Assembly: GCF_005780185.1 (NCBI RefSeq)
Contig: NZ_VBUI01000004.1
Coordinates: forward strand, 1 to 64,000
Direction of reading: 5' to 3'
DNA length: 64,000 nt
Origin: Halomonas urmiana
GTDB taxonomy: Bacteria > Pseudomonadota > Gammaproteobacteria > Pseudomonadales > Halomonadaceae
Shown here: positions 38,375 through 48,318 of the stretch, piece by piece
Position numbering within the stretch: the stretch's first letter is position 1
Layout: each line of letters starts with the position of its first letter
Translations under genes and position numbers: made by a program
The notes under the pieces: generated by a model
What the model saw: only the letters and a program-made list of their open reading frames with translations
What the model was told of the DNA's origin: nothing
The model's database searches: none

Positions 38375-39838
38375 ATGGACCTCACTCTCCCCTCATTCTT
38401 CACGGACCTCGTGGCCGCCGGTAACGGTCTAGTCTGGGGCAGCCTACTGATCTACCTGCTGATCGGCGCCGGCCTCTACTTCACCGTCATGACACGCGGC
38501 ATCCAGTTCCGCTACTTCGGGCACATGTTCAAGCTGCTGCGCCACTCTCGGGAGGCCGATGGCGGCATCTCCTCCTTCCAGGCGCTCTCCACCAGCCTCG
38601 CGGCCCGGGTCGGCACCGGCAACCTGGCCGGCGTGGCCGTCGCCATCTACTTCGGCGGCCCCGGCGCCATCTTCTGGATGTGGATGACCGCGCTGGTCGG
38701 CATGGCCACCAGCTTTGTCGAGTCCACCCTGGCCCAGGCCTTCAAGGTCGACCACGGCGATCGCACCTACCGCGGCGGCCCGGCCCGCTATATCGAGCGC
38801 GGCCTCGGCCTGCGCTGGCTGGCGGTGGCCTTCTCGGTGTGCCTGATCATCGCCTTCGGCCTCGCCTTCAACAGCGTGCAGTCCAACTCCATCGCCCAGG
38901 CCATGCAGGAGGCCTTCGCGCTGCCCACCTGGAGCATCGGCGTGGCGCTGGTGGTGGTGGTGGCGCCGATCATCTTCGGCGGCCTCAAGTCCATCGCCCG
39001 GGTCGCCGAGCTGGTGGTGCCGCTGATGGCGGTCCTCTACCTGCTGCTGGCCCTGGTGGTGGTGATGCTCAACGCCTCGGAGCTCCCGGCGGCGCTGATG
39101 ACCATCCTCAAGAGCGCCTTCGGCCTCGAGCAGGCCGCCGGCGGCGCCATGGGCTACGCCGTGGCCCAGGCGATCATGAACGGCATCAAGCGCGGGCTCT
39201 TCTCCAACGAGGCGGGCATGGGCTCGGCGCCCAACGCCGCCGCCACCGCCTCCACGCACCCGAACCATCCGGCCGCCCAGGGCTTCGTGCAGATGCTCGG
39301 CGTCTTCCTCGATACGCTGGTGATCTGCACCGCCACCGCCGCCATCATCATCATGGCCGGCCCGGAGCTGCTGGCGAGCGACGAGGCCAACGGCATCCAG
39401 CTCACCCAGATCGCCCTCTCCCAGCAGGTCGGTGACTGGGGCGGCCAGTTCATCGCCATCGCGATCCTGCTGTTCGCCTTCACCTCGGTGATCGCCAACT
39501 ACTCCTACGGCGAGTCCAACATCGAGTACCTGGCCGGTCCCAAGCGCGCGGCGCTGTCGATCCTGATCTATCGCCTGGCGGTGCTCGCCATGGTGATGAT
39601 CGGCGCGGTGACCAGCCTCAAGCCGATCTGGAACTTCGCCGATCTCTCCATGGGCCTGATGGCGCTGATCAACCTGGTCGCCATCCTGCTGCTCTCGCCG
39701 ATCGCCTTCGCGCTGTTCCGCGACTACGAGCGCCAGCTCAAGGCCGGCCAGGAGCCGAGCTTCGACCCCGACCGGTTCCCCAAGCTGGCCGACAAGGTCG
39801 ACCGCAAGGCCTGGCCGGGTAGCGGCAAGCACGGCTGA
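38375..39838 (+). CDS. Sodium:alanine symporter family (AGCS) protein
   Basis: A 487-residue membrane protein with about eleven hydrophobic segments and strong AGCS features: GNGLVWGSLLIYLLIGAGLY near the start, SLAARVGTGNLAGVAVAI, and NEAGMGSAPNAAATA. It imports alanine or glycine with sodium, which suits a halophile. The ATG at 38375 has only a weak ribosome site, but no alternative gives the family N-terminus. It ends in a strong terminator shared with the convergent PEBP gene. Confidence 0.93.
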   Translation: MDLTLPSFFTDLVAAGNGLVWGSLLIYLLIGAGLYFTVMTRGIQFRYFGHMFKLLRHSREADGGISSFQALSTSLAARVGTGNLAGVAVAIYFGGPGAIFWMWMTALVGMATSFVESTLAQAFKVDHGDRTYRGGPARYIERGLGLRWLAVAFSVCLIIAFGLAFNSVQSNSIAQAMQEAFALPTWSIGVALVVVVAPIIFGGLKSIARVAELVVPLMAVLYLLLALVVVMLNASELPAALMTILKSAFGLEQAAGGAMGYAVAQAIMNGIKRGLFSNEAGMGSAPNAAATASTHPNHPAAQGFVQMLGVFLDTLVICTATAAIIIMAGPELLASDEANGIQLTQIALSQQVGDWGGQFIAIAILLFAFTSVIANYSYGESNIEYLAGPKRAALSILIYRLAVLAMVMIGAVTSLKPIWNFADLSMGLMALINLVAILLLSPIAFALFRDYERQLKAGQEPSFDPDRFPKLADKVDRKAWPGSGKHG

Positions 39839-39858
39839 CCGCGTTTGCTTCCCCAGCC

Positions 39859-39895
39859 AACGAAAACGCCACGGCTCAGCCGTGGCGTTTTCGTT
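39859..39895. terminator. Bidirectional terminator between the AGCS and PEBP genes
   Basis: A perfect 18-bp inverted repeat, AACGAAAACGCCACGGCT / AGCCGTGGCGTTTTCGTT, around a single central base. The T-rich arms (CGTTTTCGTT on each strand) suit termination in both directions between convergent genes. Confidence 0.9.
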
Positions 39896-39932
39896 GGGGG
39901 AAGCGACGGGCGTGTCGCTGGCGGCTACGCGA

Positions 39933-40409
39933 TCAGTCGCGGCGATAGCTGCCGACCAGGCGGTTCATGCCCAGCAGATGCGGCTCGAGCTGGGTGAGCA
40001 GCTCCGGCAGGGTCAGGCCCTCGGGCAGCTCGGTGTGCGTATCCAGCGCCAGCACCCAGAAATAGTAGAGGTGTACGCCGTGGCCCTCAGGCGGCATGGG
40101 GCCGCCGTAGCCGAGGCTGCCGGTATCGTTGACGCCGGCGGTGCCCAGAGTGGTGGCCTCGTCGAGCGCTGTGACGTCGGCCGGCAGGTTGTAGAGCAGC
40201 CAGTGAACGAAGCCGTAGCTGCCGTTGTTGACCAGCGGGGCGTCCGGGTCGTGGCAGATCACCGCGAAGCCCTGGGTGCCCTCGGGCGCGTCGCGCCAGG
40301 CCAGCGCCGGCGACACGTTCTCCCCTTCCCCGGTGTGGCGGGTGGGGATCGCCTCGTGGTGCACGAAGGCGGAGCTGGTGAGCTGCATGCTCGAAGGTGC
40401 AAAGGCCAT
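39933..40409 (-). CDS. YbhB/YbcL family (PEBP, Raf kinase inhibitor-like) protein
   Basis: A 158-residue PEBP-fold protein. The ligand-pocket signatures CHDPDAPLVNNGSYGFVHWLLYN and YGGPMPPEGHGVHLYYF are clear. I chose the ATG at 40409, preceded by GAGGAGG; the 20-codon upstream extension is not family-like. The bacterial role is poorly defined. It converges on the AGCS symporter gene. Confidence 0.9.
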   Translation of the reverse strand: MAFAPSSMQLTSSAFVHHEAIPTRHTGEGENVSPALAWRDAPEGTQGFAVICHDPDAPLVNNGSYGFVHWLLYNLPADVTALDEATTLGTAGVNDTGSLGYGGPMPPEGHGVHLYYFWVLALDTHTELPEGLTLPELLTQLEPHLLGMNRLVGSYRRD

Positions 40410-40607
40410 GAGGGCAACCTCCTCTGTAGACGTGTCGGGTAAACGGTCGCGCGTCATGGCACCGGCCACGACGCTCTCATCAGTGCATGATGGTCATAGG
40501 CGGCGGATTCAACCCGGGTGGCCCCGACAGCCTTGAACGGAGGCACCCCCTCCTGCCGCCGACTCGCTCGGCCCTGACCCCTTCGCGTCGCTCTCGGCCG
40601 GATCGGA

Positions 40608-40889
40608 TCAGGGCGAGAACTCGCCGAGCATCCGCAGGGTATCGACCTTCAGCCGATCCTCCTCCATGGCCTGATTGGCCTCGTCGGAAGCCATGAAGGC
40701 CTGGAAGCGCTCCATGTCCGGCACCTCGAGGATCAGCCCCACCGAGTTCGGGTGCTCGGGGTTCTTGAAGGTACGGGCGGAGACCCCGATCCGGGCGAAC
40801 ATCTCGTGGCGACTGCCGGGTCCTGGCGTCCAGGCCTTGGCCCAGTGCTCGCCATCCTCGACCTCGTGAAACACGATCAACGTTGCCAT
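40608..40889 (-). CDS. Small conserved hypothetical protein, dimeric alpha/beta-barrel-like
   Basis: A 93-residue protein. It begins MATLIVFHEVEDGEHWAKAW and has PNSVGLILEVPDMERFQAFM, the strand-helix pattern of small ferredoxin-like (antibiotic-monooxygenase or DUF1330-type) proteins. The start at 40889 has GGAGG upstream; a start six codons earlier is possible. The function is unknown. Confidence 0.7.
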   Translation of the reverse strand: MATLIVFHEVEDGEHWAKAWTPGPGSRHEMFARIGVSARTFKNPEHPNSVGLILEVPDMERFQAFMASDEANQAMEEDRLKVDTLRMLGEFSP

Positions 40890-40971
40890 CAGCGTTTCCT
40901 CCTTCATGAATTGGACATGCCAAGATGTGAACGCGACCGGCTCAGCGAGATCACCATGACGCGGCTCGTTC

Positions 40972-41913
40972 CTACTCCTTCCAGGGCAGCGGCGGCGGCA
41001 TCAGCGCCTCGCCTTCAAAGGCGGGAATACTGCCGAAGCGTTCGCTGCCGGCCTCCCAATCACGCTGGGCCTCGGCGATCTCAGCCTTGCTATGACCGAC
41101 GAAGTTCCACCAGACCAGGATCTCCTCGCCCAGCGGTTCGCCGCCGACCAGGATGGCGCGACCGCCCGCGGGCAGCGTCAGGGTGACGCCGTCGCGGCCA
41201 CTCCCCAGGTAGGCCAGCTCGTTGGCGGGGAAGGTATCGCCCTCGATCTCCAGGCCACCCTCCAGGGGCAGCACCCCGTACTCGAAGTCCTCCCGCAGCA
41301 CGAGCGCCAGGGTGCCGCCCTGCTCGCTCGCGAGGTCCAACCCCACCAACGCCGAAAAGGCCAGCGTCGGCGCCCGGTGGCCGGCGAACTCGCCGACGAG
41401 CAGGGTGAAGTCGGTACCCGTCTCCTGCCAGCGCGGCAGGGTCGGGTAGTGATCGAAGCGCGGGTCGGTGCGACGGTCGGCCTCGGGCAAGGCGATCCAC
41501 AACTGGGCGGCGTGCAGGCGGATCTCACCGGCCACCGATTCCTCGGTATGGCTGATGCCCCACCCCGCCGTCATCAGGTTGACCTGGCCGGGGCGGATCA
41601 CCTGTTCGTTGCCCAGGCTATCCCGGTGCAGCACCTCTCCCTCGATCATCCAGGTGAAGGTCTGCAGGCCGATATGCGGATGCGGCCCGACCCGCAGGCC
41701 CCGAGAGCCCACTTCGAAAACCGCGGGGCCGGCATGATCGAGGAAGCACCAGGCCCCCACCAGCCGGCGCTGGCGCGAGGGCAGCACCCGATTGACGGGG
41801 ATGCCGCCGACATCGGCGGTACGCGGGGCGACGTGCTGAACCTGGCGCTTGCCATCGACGACCGGACATTCGAGCGACGACGCCAGGTCGCGATCGTTGA
41901 CGAGAGTACTCAT
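40972..41913 (-). CDS. Pirin family protein
   Basis: A 313-residue double-cupin protein. The N-terminal cupin carries the metal-site residues of pirins (GPHPHIGLQTFTWMIEGEVLHRDSLGN) and the GIxHTEE motif (GWGISHTEES). The C-terminal cupin ends with ILVGGEPLGEEILVWWNFVGHSKAEI. I chose the ATG at 41913, giving the usual length. Some pirins have quercetinase activity; the role here is unknown. Confidence 0.92.
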   Translation of the reverse strand: MSTLVNDRDLASSLECPVVDGKRQVQHVAPRTADVGGIPVNRVLPSRQRRLVGAWCFLDHAGPAVFEVGSRGLRVGPHPHIGLQTFTWMIEGEVLHRDSLGNEQVIRPGQVNLMTAGWGISHTEESVAGEIRLHAAQLWIALPEADRRTDPRFDHYPTLPRWQETGTDFTLLVGEFAGHRAPTLAFSALVGLDLASEQGGTLALVLREDFEYGVLPLEGGLEIEGDTFPANELAYLGSGRDGVTLTLPAGGRAILVGGEPLGEEILVWWNFVGHSKAEIAEAQRDWEAGSERFGSIPAFEGEALMPPPLPWKE

Positions 41914-42115
41914 GAGCTTGCCATCCTGTTCCTGCTGGTAGGGCCCGCGCTGCGAGGGTTGCCTTAAGAATAGGCCGCCTTGCCCTCCGGCGCATCGGCG
42001 TTGGTCAAGCAGCAGCATGGAAATTGCGCGCGAGGTTTATCGGGGATTAGGCGGGGCGAAGCGGACACTTCTGGGGCGGGAACCCCCAGTGTCAGGATGA
42101 GTGTCGTGCCCTCAC

Positions 42116-42535
42116 CTACTCGCCGGCGTCGTCACTCGGCCCAATCCAGCAGAAGGGGTTGTAGGCCACCTCCCACAGGTGGCCGTCGGGGTCGGCGAAG
42201 TAGCCGGAATAGCCGCCCCAGAAGACCGGCTGCGCCGGTTTGACCAGAGTGGCGCCGGCGGCCACGGCCTGCTCGAGGAGGGCATCGACCTCTGCCTCGG
42301 AGCCCAGGTTGTGCGCCAGGGCGACCCCACGAAAGCCGCCACCCTCGGCCGGCACACCGGCGTCCTCGGCGAGGGCCTCGCAGCCATACAGGCCCAGCCA
42401 GCTGCCGTTGAGGGGGAAGAAGGCCACTGTGGGCGGCGAGTCCATCCGTGGCAGGCCCAGACCCTGTTCGTAAAAGCGGATCGAGCGCGCCATGTCGCTG
42501 ACGCCGAGGGTAATCATGCTGATTCTGGGGTTCAT
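42116..42535 (-). CDS. VOC (glyoxalase/bleomycin-resistance) family protein
   Basis: A 139-residue VOC-fold protein with ISMITLGVSDMARSIRFYEQGLG at the start and GYFADPDGHLWEVAYNP near the end, where the glutamate is the usual metal ligand. It probably acts as a small metal-dependent lyase or dioxygenase, or as a binding protein. A broken second copy lies at about 43365-43490. Confidence 0.9.
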   Translation of the reverse strand: MNPRISMITLGVSDMARSIRFYEQGLGLPRMDSPPTVAFFPLNGSWLGLYGCEALAEDAGVPAEGGGFRGVALAHNLGSEAEVDALLEQAVAAGATLVKPAQPVFWGGYSGYFADPDGHLWEVAYNPFCWIGPSDDAGE

Positions 42536-42805
42536 GGCGGCTCCTTCCGATGGGCGATCCGCCCTCGCACGGCCATGCGCGGCAGGACGTCGAATCGCTG
42601 AGAACGGTCATAAGAATCAGCACTGTAAATGATGCAAGGCCCAACCGGCTCGCAAGCTCAGCCCACCCTCGCCGCCAGGGCGATCACGCAGTGAGAACAA
42701 GAAAAGCCGACCCGCAGCGCCGTTGCATCGCTGACGCCGTTACCGGCGTGTCATACGGGGCAAGGCTCGACTCCGCCCCAGTGCCGGGGCGGGATCGATG
42801 GGTCG

Positions 42806-43261
42806 TCACATCGCCACTTCCGCCGGTTTCACGAGCCGATCGAAGGCACTGTAGGAGAGCTGCATGACCTCCCGGTGGCTGCCGGCGTTGAAGGCAATCA
42901 GGTCGGCCTCGGCCAGGTGCGGCGAGACGAACACCTCCAGGTCGAAGAGGTTGCCGAACGGTGGCATGGCGCCGGGCTCTTCGCCGGGGAAGCACCGCTG
43001 GAAGTCGGCCTCCTCTGCCAGCTCGACGGCCTGGGCGCCAACGGACTGGGCCAACCGCTGCAGGTCGACCCGGTCAGTGGCCGGCAGGACCGCCAAGGCG
43101 AATCGGCCATCGATCTTGACCAGGACACTCTTGGCGAAGTGCCGGCCGGGCACGTGCACCGCCTCGGCGATCTCCTGGGCGGTATAGGCGGGGGAATGCT
43201 GCAGGATCACATACTTGACACCTTGCTCATCAAGGTGGCGCGTCACTCTCTCCGTCGACAT
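42806..43261 (-). CDS. YbaK/EbsC family aminoacyl-tRNA deacylase
   Basis: A 151-residue protein of the YbaK/ProX editing family, which removes wrongly attached amino acids from tRNA. Features include the start VTRHLDEQGVKYVILQHSPAYTAQEIAEA-type N-terminus, the conserved lysine in HFAKSVLVKIDG and PGAMPPFGNLFDLEVFVS. Length is normal for a stand-alone member. The gene stands alone. Confidence 0.85.
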   Translation of the reverse strand: MSTERVTRHLDEQGVKYVILQHSPAYTAQEIAEAVHVPGRHFAKSVLVKIDGRFALAVLPATDRVDLQRLAQSVGAQAVELAEEADFQRCFPGEEPGAMPPFGNLFDLEVFVSPHLAEADLIAFNAGSHREVMQLSYSAFDRLVKPAEVAM

Positions 43262-43364
43262 GGGATCACCTCCTCGTGTTCGTCAGTCGAAAATTCTTAC
43301 TACGGATAAGTATAGTTGACATCCTCCCCCGCCTGGAGGCCAAGGCGCTTGACGATGCCAACAC

Positions 43365-43490
43365 GCCGTAAGGGCCTCGGCCGCCGGTCCAACTCCCCCC
43401 GCTCGGCAAGGGCCTCGTGGCCATACAGTCCCAGCCAGCCGCCATTGAGGGGGGAAGGCGACCGAGGGCGGCGAGTCCATGCGCGCCCCC
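43365..43490 (-). pseudogene. Fragment of a second VOC-family gene
   Basis: Two minus-strand frames together match an internal part of the intact VOC gene at 42116-42535. MDSPPSVAF in one frame continues as PLNGGWLGLYGHEALAE in another (the intact gene reads MDSPPTVAFFPLNGSWLGLYGCEALAE). The frame switches in a C-tract of six (five in the intact gene). Only about 40 codons remain, next to the intron remnant. Confidence 0.65.
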
Positions 43491-43521
43491 CGAGTTCCCA
43501 CAAGGCGGGATAATCGCCGCG

Positions 43522-44190
43522 ATCGAGTAGGAGGGGGAGTTGCCTCCCCCGTCCTCTCACACCACCGGGCATACGGATCCGTACCACGGCGGTTCCTGTC
43601 ATCCACTATTGGACTAAGCTTCGTTCCGCTGAATTCGCCCCCTGGGTGCTCTGAGCGCTTCGACAGTCTTTGGGCTTCCGGCCCGCCATACAGTTAGCGA
43701 GAGCCCTCCGGGGGGAGGCTTCTGCTCGTACACAGCAGAGAGCGGTCAACTATCCACTCGTGACAGGTTCAGCCCTCCAGCTCTTGGTTAGAGAGCCTAC
43801 TATGGCCTCTGCTGACTCCTGTTCGCCCATCCCGAGACCTCACGGTGCCGGTAGCCAATGGCAGGCGAACGGGTCTCCAGGGCAAGACGCGCGACCTTCC
43901 TCCCATCTACCCGCCGCATCTACTTCCACATCATCTGGATAGCTATTGGGGTTCGAGTGTCATGGCCCTCTCACCCAGATGGGACTGCCTCGTATGCGGC
44001 TCCTGTTCGTCGGGCCAGGAGTTTGCCTACAGCTTCCTTCAGATTCCGCCTCGCGACGGACACCCTTGCTGTTCAGCTAATGGCTCCCGCTATCAGGGTC
44101 CGTAGGGGACTCTCACCCCAAGTCATCCAGCCAACCACCACGGTTGACCGGATAGCGCCTGAACGGCGCTGCGTGCCATGCCTGGCGCAC
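43522..44190 (-). mobile_element. Group II (probably class IIC) intron remnant lacking its reverse transcriptase
   Basis: On the minus strand the element starts with GTGCGCC at 44190. It continues with ribozyme sequence typical of bacterial group II introns, including GGTGAGAGTCCCCTACG, AGCAAGGGTGTCCGTC and AATCTGAAGGAAGCTGTAGG. It ends with a 34-nt domain V-like hairpin (near 43600-43565) carrying CCGCCG at its base, a terminal hairpin GGGGGAG / CTCCCCC and CTACTCGAT at 43522. The CGC in domain V and the location directly after a terminator fit class IIC. Such introns normally carry a ~1.2-kb maturase ORF in domain IV; here there is none. Ends are estimated to a few bases. Confidence 0.75.
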
Positions 44191-44193
44191 CAC

Positions 44194-44227
44194 AAAAACG
44201 CCCACCCCGGCTGGGCCGGGGCGGGCG
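44194..44227 (-). terminator. Rho-independent terminator of mmsA
   Basis: Minus-strand stem CGCCCGCCCCGGC / GCCGGGGTGGGCG (one G-T pair, 44227-44215 and 44211-44199) with a 3-base loop, followed directly by TTTTT (44198-44194). It lies 33 bases after the mmsA stop. The group II intron begins three bases beyond the T-run. Confidence 0.9.
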
Positions 44228-44260
44228 TGATGCTCGGCCACAATCAGCCGATCAGCTCGC

Positions 44261-45748
<1,488 letters not shown>

Positions 45749-45965
45749 GGGGTCTCTCTTTATCAATCGGAAAATCGGGCGATCACACCGCCCGCTTATG
45801 CTGTGCTCCCAGAGGCCCGAGGAAAGGGGCCCGGAGGCAAGACGACGAAAGGGTCTTTTGACCATGGACGTCAAAAGTAGCGTCCATGGATGGATTTACA
45901 GCGCCCTTGAGTCGTCGTGTCGTCGGAGGTCCCTGCCTGCTAGGGCCCAGATAAAGGCAGTCGTC

Positions 45966-47249
45966 TCAGACCTCCCGGTCGAACAGCGCCTCGTCGAACG
46001 GATAGCGCGAGAGCTTCTCGATACCGGTCTCGGTGACCAGCACCTCCTCCTCCAGCTTCACGCCGTCGGCGGCGCCGACCTCACCGATGTAGCTCTCCAC
46101 GGAGACGACCATGCCGGGCTCGAGGACGCCGTCCTTGGAGAAGCGGTCGAAGTCCATGTGGTGGGCAACCAGCGGCGTCTCGCCATGCATGCCCACGCCG
46201 TGGATGATCGACGGGTAGCGGCGATCGAGGAAGCGCTCGGGGATCTTCCAGGCACTCTCGGCGATCTCGCGGTAGCTCATGCCCGGTTTCAGGATGCCCA
46301 TGTTGTGATGCACCTGGTCGTAAGCCATGCGGTAGAGGCTCTTCTGGTAGGCGCTCGGCTTGCCCGGGCCGACGTGGAAGGTGCGCGAGAAGTCGGAGTA
46401 GTAGCCGTGACAGCCGATGGTATCGGTATCCAGCGCCACCAACTCGCCGGGGCGGATCACCCGGTCGCTCGCCTCGTTGAACCAGGGGTTGGTGCGCGGG
46501 CCCGACGAGAGCAGGCGTGTCTCGATGAACTCGCCGCCCTGCTTGATGATGTTGCCGTACAGGGTGGCGAACAGGTCGTTCTCGGTGACGCCGGGCTTGA
46601 TGGCGGCCTCCACCTCGGCCACGGCGGCCTCGGCACCGGCCATGGACTGGGCCAGGCAGGCGATCTCCTCCGGGGTCTTGATGCGCCGGCAGTGCAGGGT
46701 GTCCTGCATGCAATCGAAGACCTCGAGCCCCTGGGCCTCCAGCGAGCGGGCGAGGTTCAGGGAGCAGCGGTCCAGGCCGATCTTCTTGTTGCCGCGACCG
46801 TGCTCCTCGATCAGCTCGGCGATCTCGATGCCGAAGGGGTCGGACGACAGGTTGTCGCGCTGGTTGACCGCCGACCACACCACCTTGGAGGTGCGCGCCT
46901 CGTCGATGGTCTCGAGCCAGGTCGAGACGTGGGCGCTGCCCGGGTATTCGAAGAGGATCACCGGGCCGTCGAGCGGCACGTAGATGTAGCGGGTGGAATT
47001 GCGCAGGAAGTAGCCGAACATGTTGCGCGAGCCGGTGGCGTAGCGCTGGTTATAGGGGTCGAACAGCACCACCGCGGCGTAGCCCTGCTCGGCCATCATG
47101 GCGCGCAGGCGCTCGAGGCGCCCGGCGCGCAGCTGCTTGGGGTCGAAGGCGGTGGGGATGCAGTCGCCGTTGGCCATGGGGGGCGAGGGGATCACCGGAA
47201 TCTGGTCCGGCTCGTGGTCGGTCAACTTCTCGAAATCGACGATGCTCAT
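45966..47249 (-). CDS. M24-family protein resembling DMSP lyase DddP
   Basis: A 427-residue pita-bread-fold protein. The segment GGEFIETRLLSSGPRTNPWF resembles DddP closely, and the six metal ligands known for DddP have counterparts: Asp274, Asp276, Asp286, His350, Glu385 and Glu400. DddP cleaves dimethylsulfoniopropionate to DMS and acrylate; other M24 proteins are Xaa-Pro peptidases or creatinase-like hydrolases, so function is not certain. It is followed by mmsA (after 217 bases) and preceded by a 2OG oxygenase gene on the same strand. I would call it DddP-like rather than DddP until tested. Confidence 0.65.
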   Translation of the reverse strand: MSIVDFEKLTDHEPDQIPVIPSPPMANGDCIPTAFDPKQLRAGRLERLRAMMAEQGYAAVVLFDPYNQRYATGSRNMFGYFLRNSTRYIYVPLDGPVILFEYPGSAHVSTWLETIDEARTSKVVWSAVNQRDNLSSDPFGIEIAELIEEHGRGNKKIGLDRCSLNLARSLEAQGLEVFDCMQDTLHCRRIKTPEEIACLAQSMAGAEAAVAEVEAAIKPGVTENDLFATLYGNIIKQGGEFIETRLLSSGPRTNPWFNEASDRVIRPGELVALDTDTIGCHGYYSDFSRTFHVGPGKPSAYQKSLYRMAYDQVHHNMGILKPGMSYREIAESAWKIPERFLDRRYPSIIHGVGMHGETPLVAHHMDFDRFSKDGVLEPGMVVSVESYIGEVGAADGVKLEEEVLVTETGIEKLSRYPFDEALFDREV

Positions 47250-47327
47250 GTCAGGGTCTCTCTTGTGGGGCTCGCGTCGGGGTCTGTCTCAAGCGGCGCC
47301 GGGTAAGCGGCGCCGCGAGCGCCGAGG

Positions 47328-48209
47328 TCAATCGGCCAGGCTGTCACTGCGCTCCATCCCTTCCTCGAGCAGGCGCTCGTGGACAGGGGCCATGCGCCCG
47401 AAGATGCGCTGGGCGCGCTCGGGGCGGCCGATGAAGCCGGGCTCCTTGGCGTAGGCGAAGATCACCGTGTGGCGCTCCTTGTCGCCCTCCACCGGGGTGA
47501 CCCGGTGCAGCGAGTAGCGACCGAAGAAGACCTGCAGGTCGCCGGGCTGCAGGTCCAGCGACTTGAGCCGCGAGCGATCGCCGTCGATCACCCGCTCGAC
47601 CTCGTCGAAGTTCTCGCCCTCGGGGCTGCGGATGCCGGGGGCATACTCGAAGCGCCCGCCGCCGTGGGACTGGCGGGTCATCATGGTGACGATGAATTCG
47701 TTGGTATCGTAGTGCCAGGGGTGCTGGCAGCCCTCGCGCAGCACGTTGATCACCAGGCCCGCCAGCGGATCGGCGTAGGGATGGATCTCCTCTTGTTCCA
47801 CCACACTGGCGATGAAGCGCTGGAAGCCCTGGTGCTGATAGACCCGACGAATAATGGTGTCGTCGTCGATACGGTCGCCGGCGACGAAGCCGTTGGTGCG
47901 ATCGTCGAAGCGATTCTTGGGGTGGCTGGCCGGCAGGCTCGGGTCGCCGGCGCTGTTGTAGGGATTGGTCTCGGTCTGGTTGTAGTGCGCCTCCGGCGAG
48001 AGCCGCTCGGTCTCGCGTTCCAGACGCGCCAGCGCCTCATCCGGCACGAAGCCCTTGAGCACCACGCAGCCATCATGGCCGAGCTGGCGGCGGCACTCGG
48101 CGATCATCTCGCGGCCACGCTCGCTGTCGAGGTGGTGGATCGGGTAGCGCTCCAGGTCGATCAGGCCGTGAAGTGAGGTGTCTTCTTCCTGCATGGCGTT
48201 GCCTTGCAT
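47328..48209 (-). CDS. 2-oxoglutarate/Fe(II)-dependent oxygenase
   Basis: A 293-residue protein with the iron facial triad HxD...H: His166 and Asp168 in HPWHYDTNEF, and His235 in RYSLHRVTP. A likely 2-oxoglutarate-binding arginine is Arg246 (ERHTVIF). The presence of the aspartate argues for hydroxylase rather than halogenase activity. It resembles the ArpA/HalD-like group. The start at 48209 has AGGAG upstream. It lies in a minus-strand run with the DddP-like gene and mmsA, and a LysR gene diverges from it. The substrate is unknown. Confidence 0.75.
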   Translation of the reverse strand: MQGNAMQEEDTSLHGLIDLERYPIHHLDSERGREMIAECRRQLGHDGCVVLKGFVPDEALARLERETERLSPEAHYNQTETNPYNSAGDPSLPASHPKNRFDDRTNGFVAGDRIDDDTIIRRVYQHQGFQRFIASVVEQEEIHPYADPLAGLVINVLREGCQHPWHYDTNEFIVTMMTRQSHGGGRFEYAPGIRSPEGENFDEVERVIDGDRSRLKSLDLQPGDLQVFFGRYSLHRVTPVEGDKERHTVIFAYAKEPGFIGRPERAQRIFGRMAPVHERLLEEGMERSDSLAD

Positions 48210-48318
48210 GGGGATCTGCTCCTGACTTGTTCCAATAACGTGTGGACAGGGTAGTGAGCAGAGTTCGATAATAGAAATGAATGGTTAAGATGAAATGCAT
48301 TGCAAAGGCTCATAGATC

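Noticed and set aside
40480..40923. 147-codon minus-strand frame
   Set aside because: It overlaps the 93-residue small gene in another frame; the latter has a ribosome site and a plausible fold pattern.
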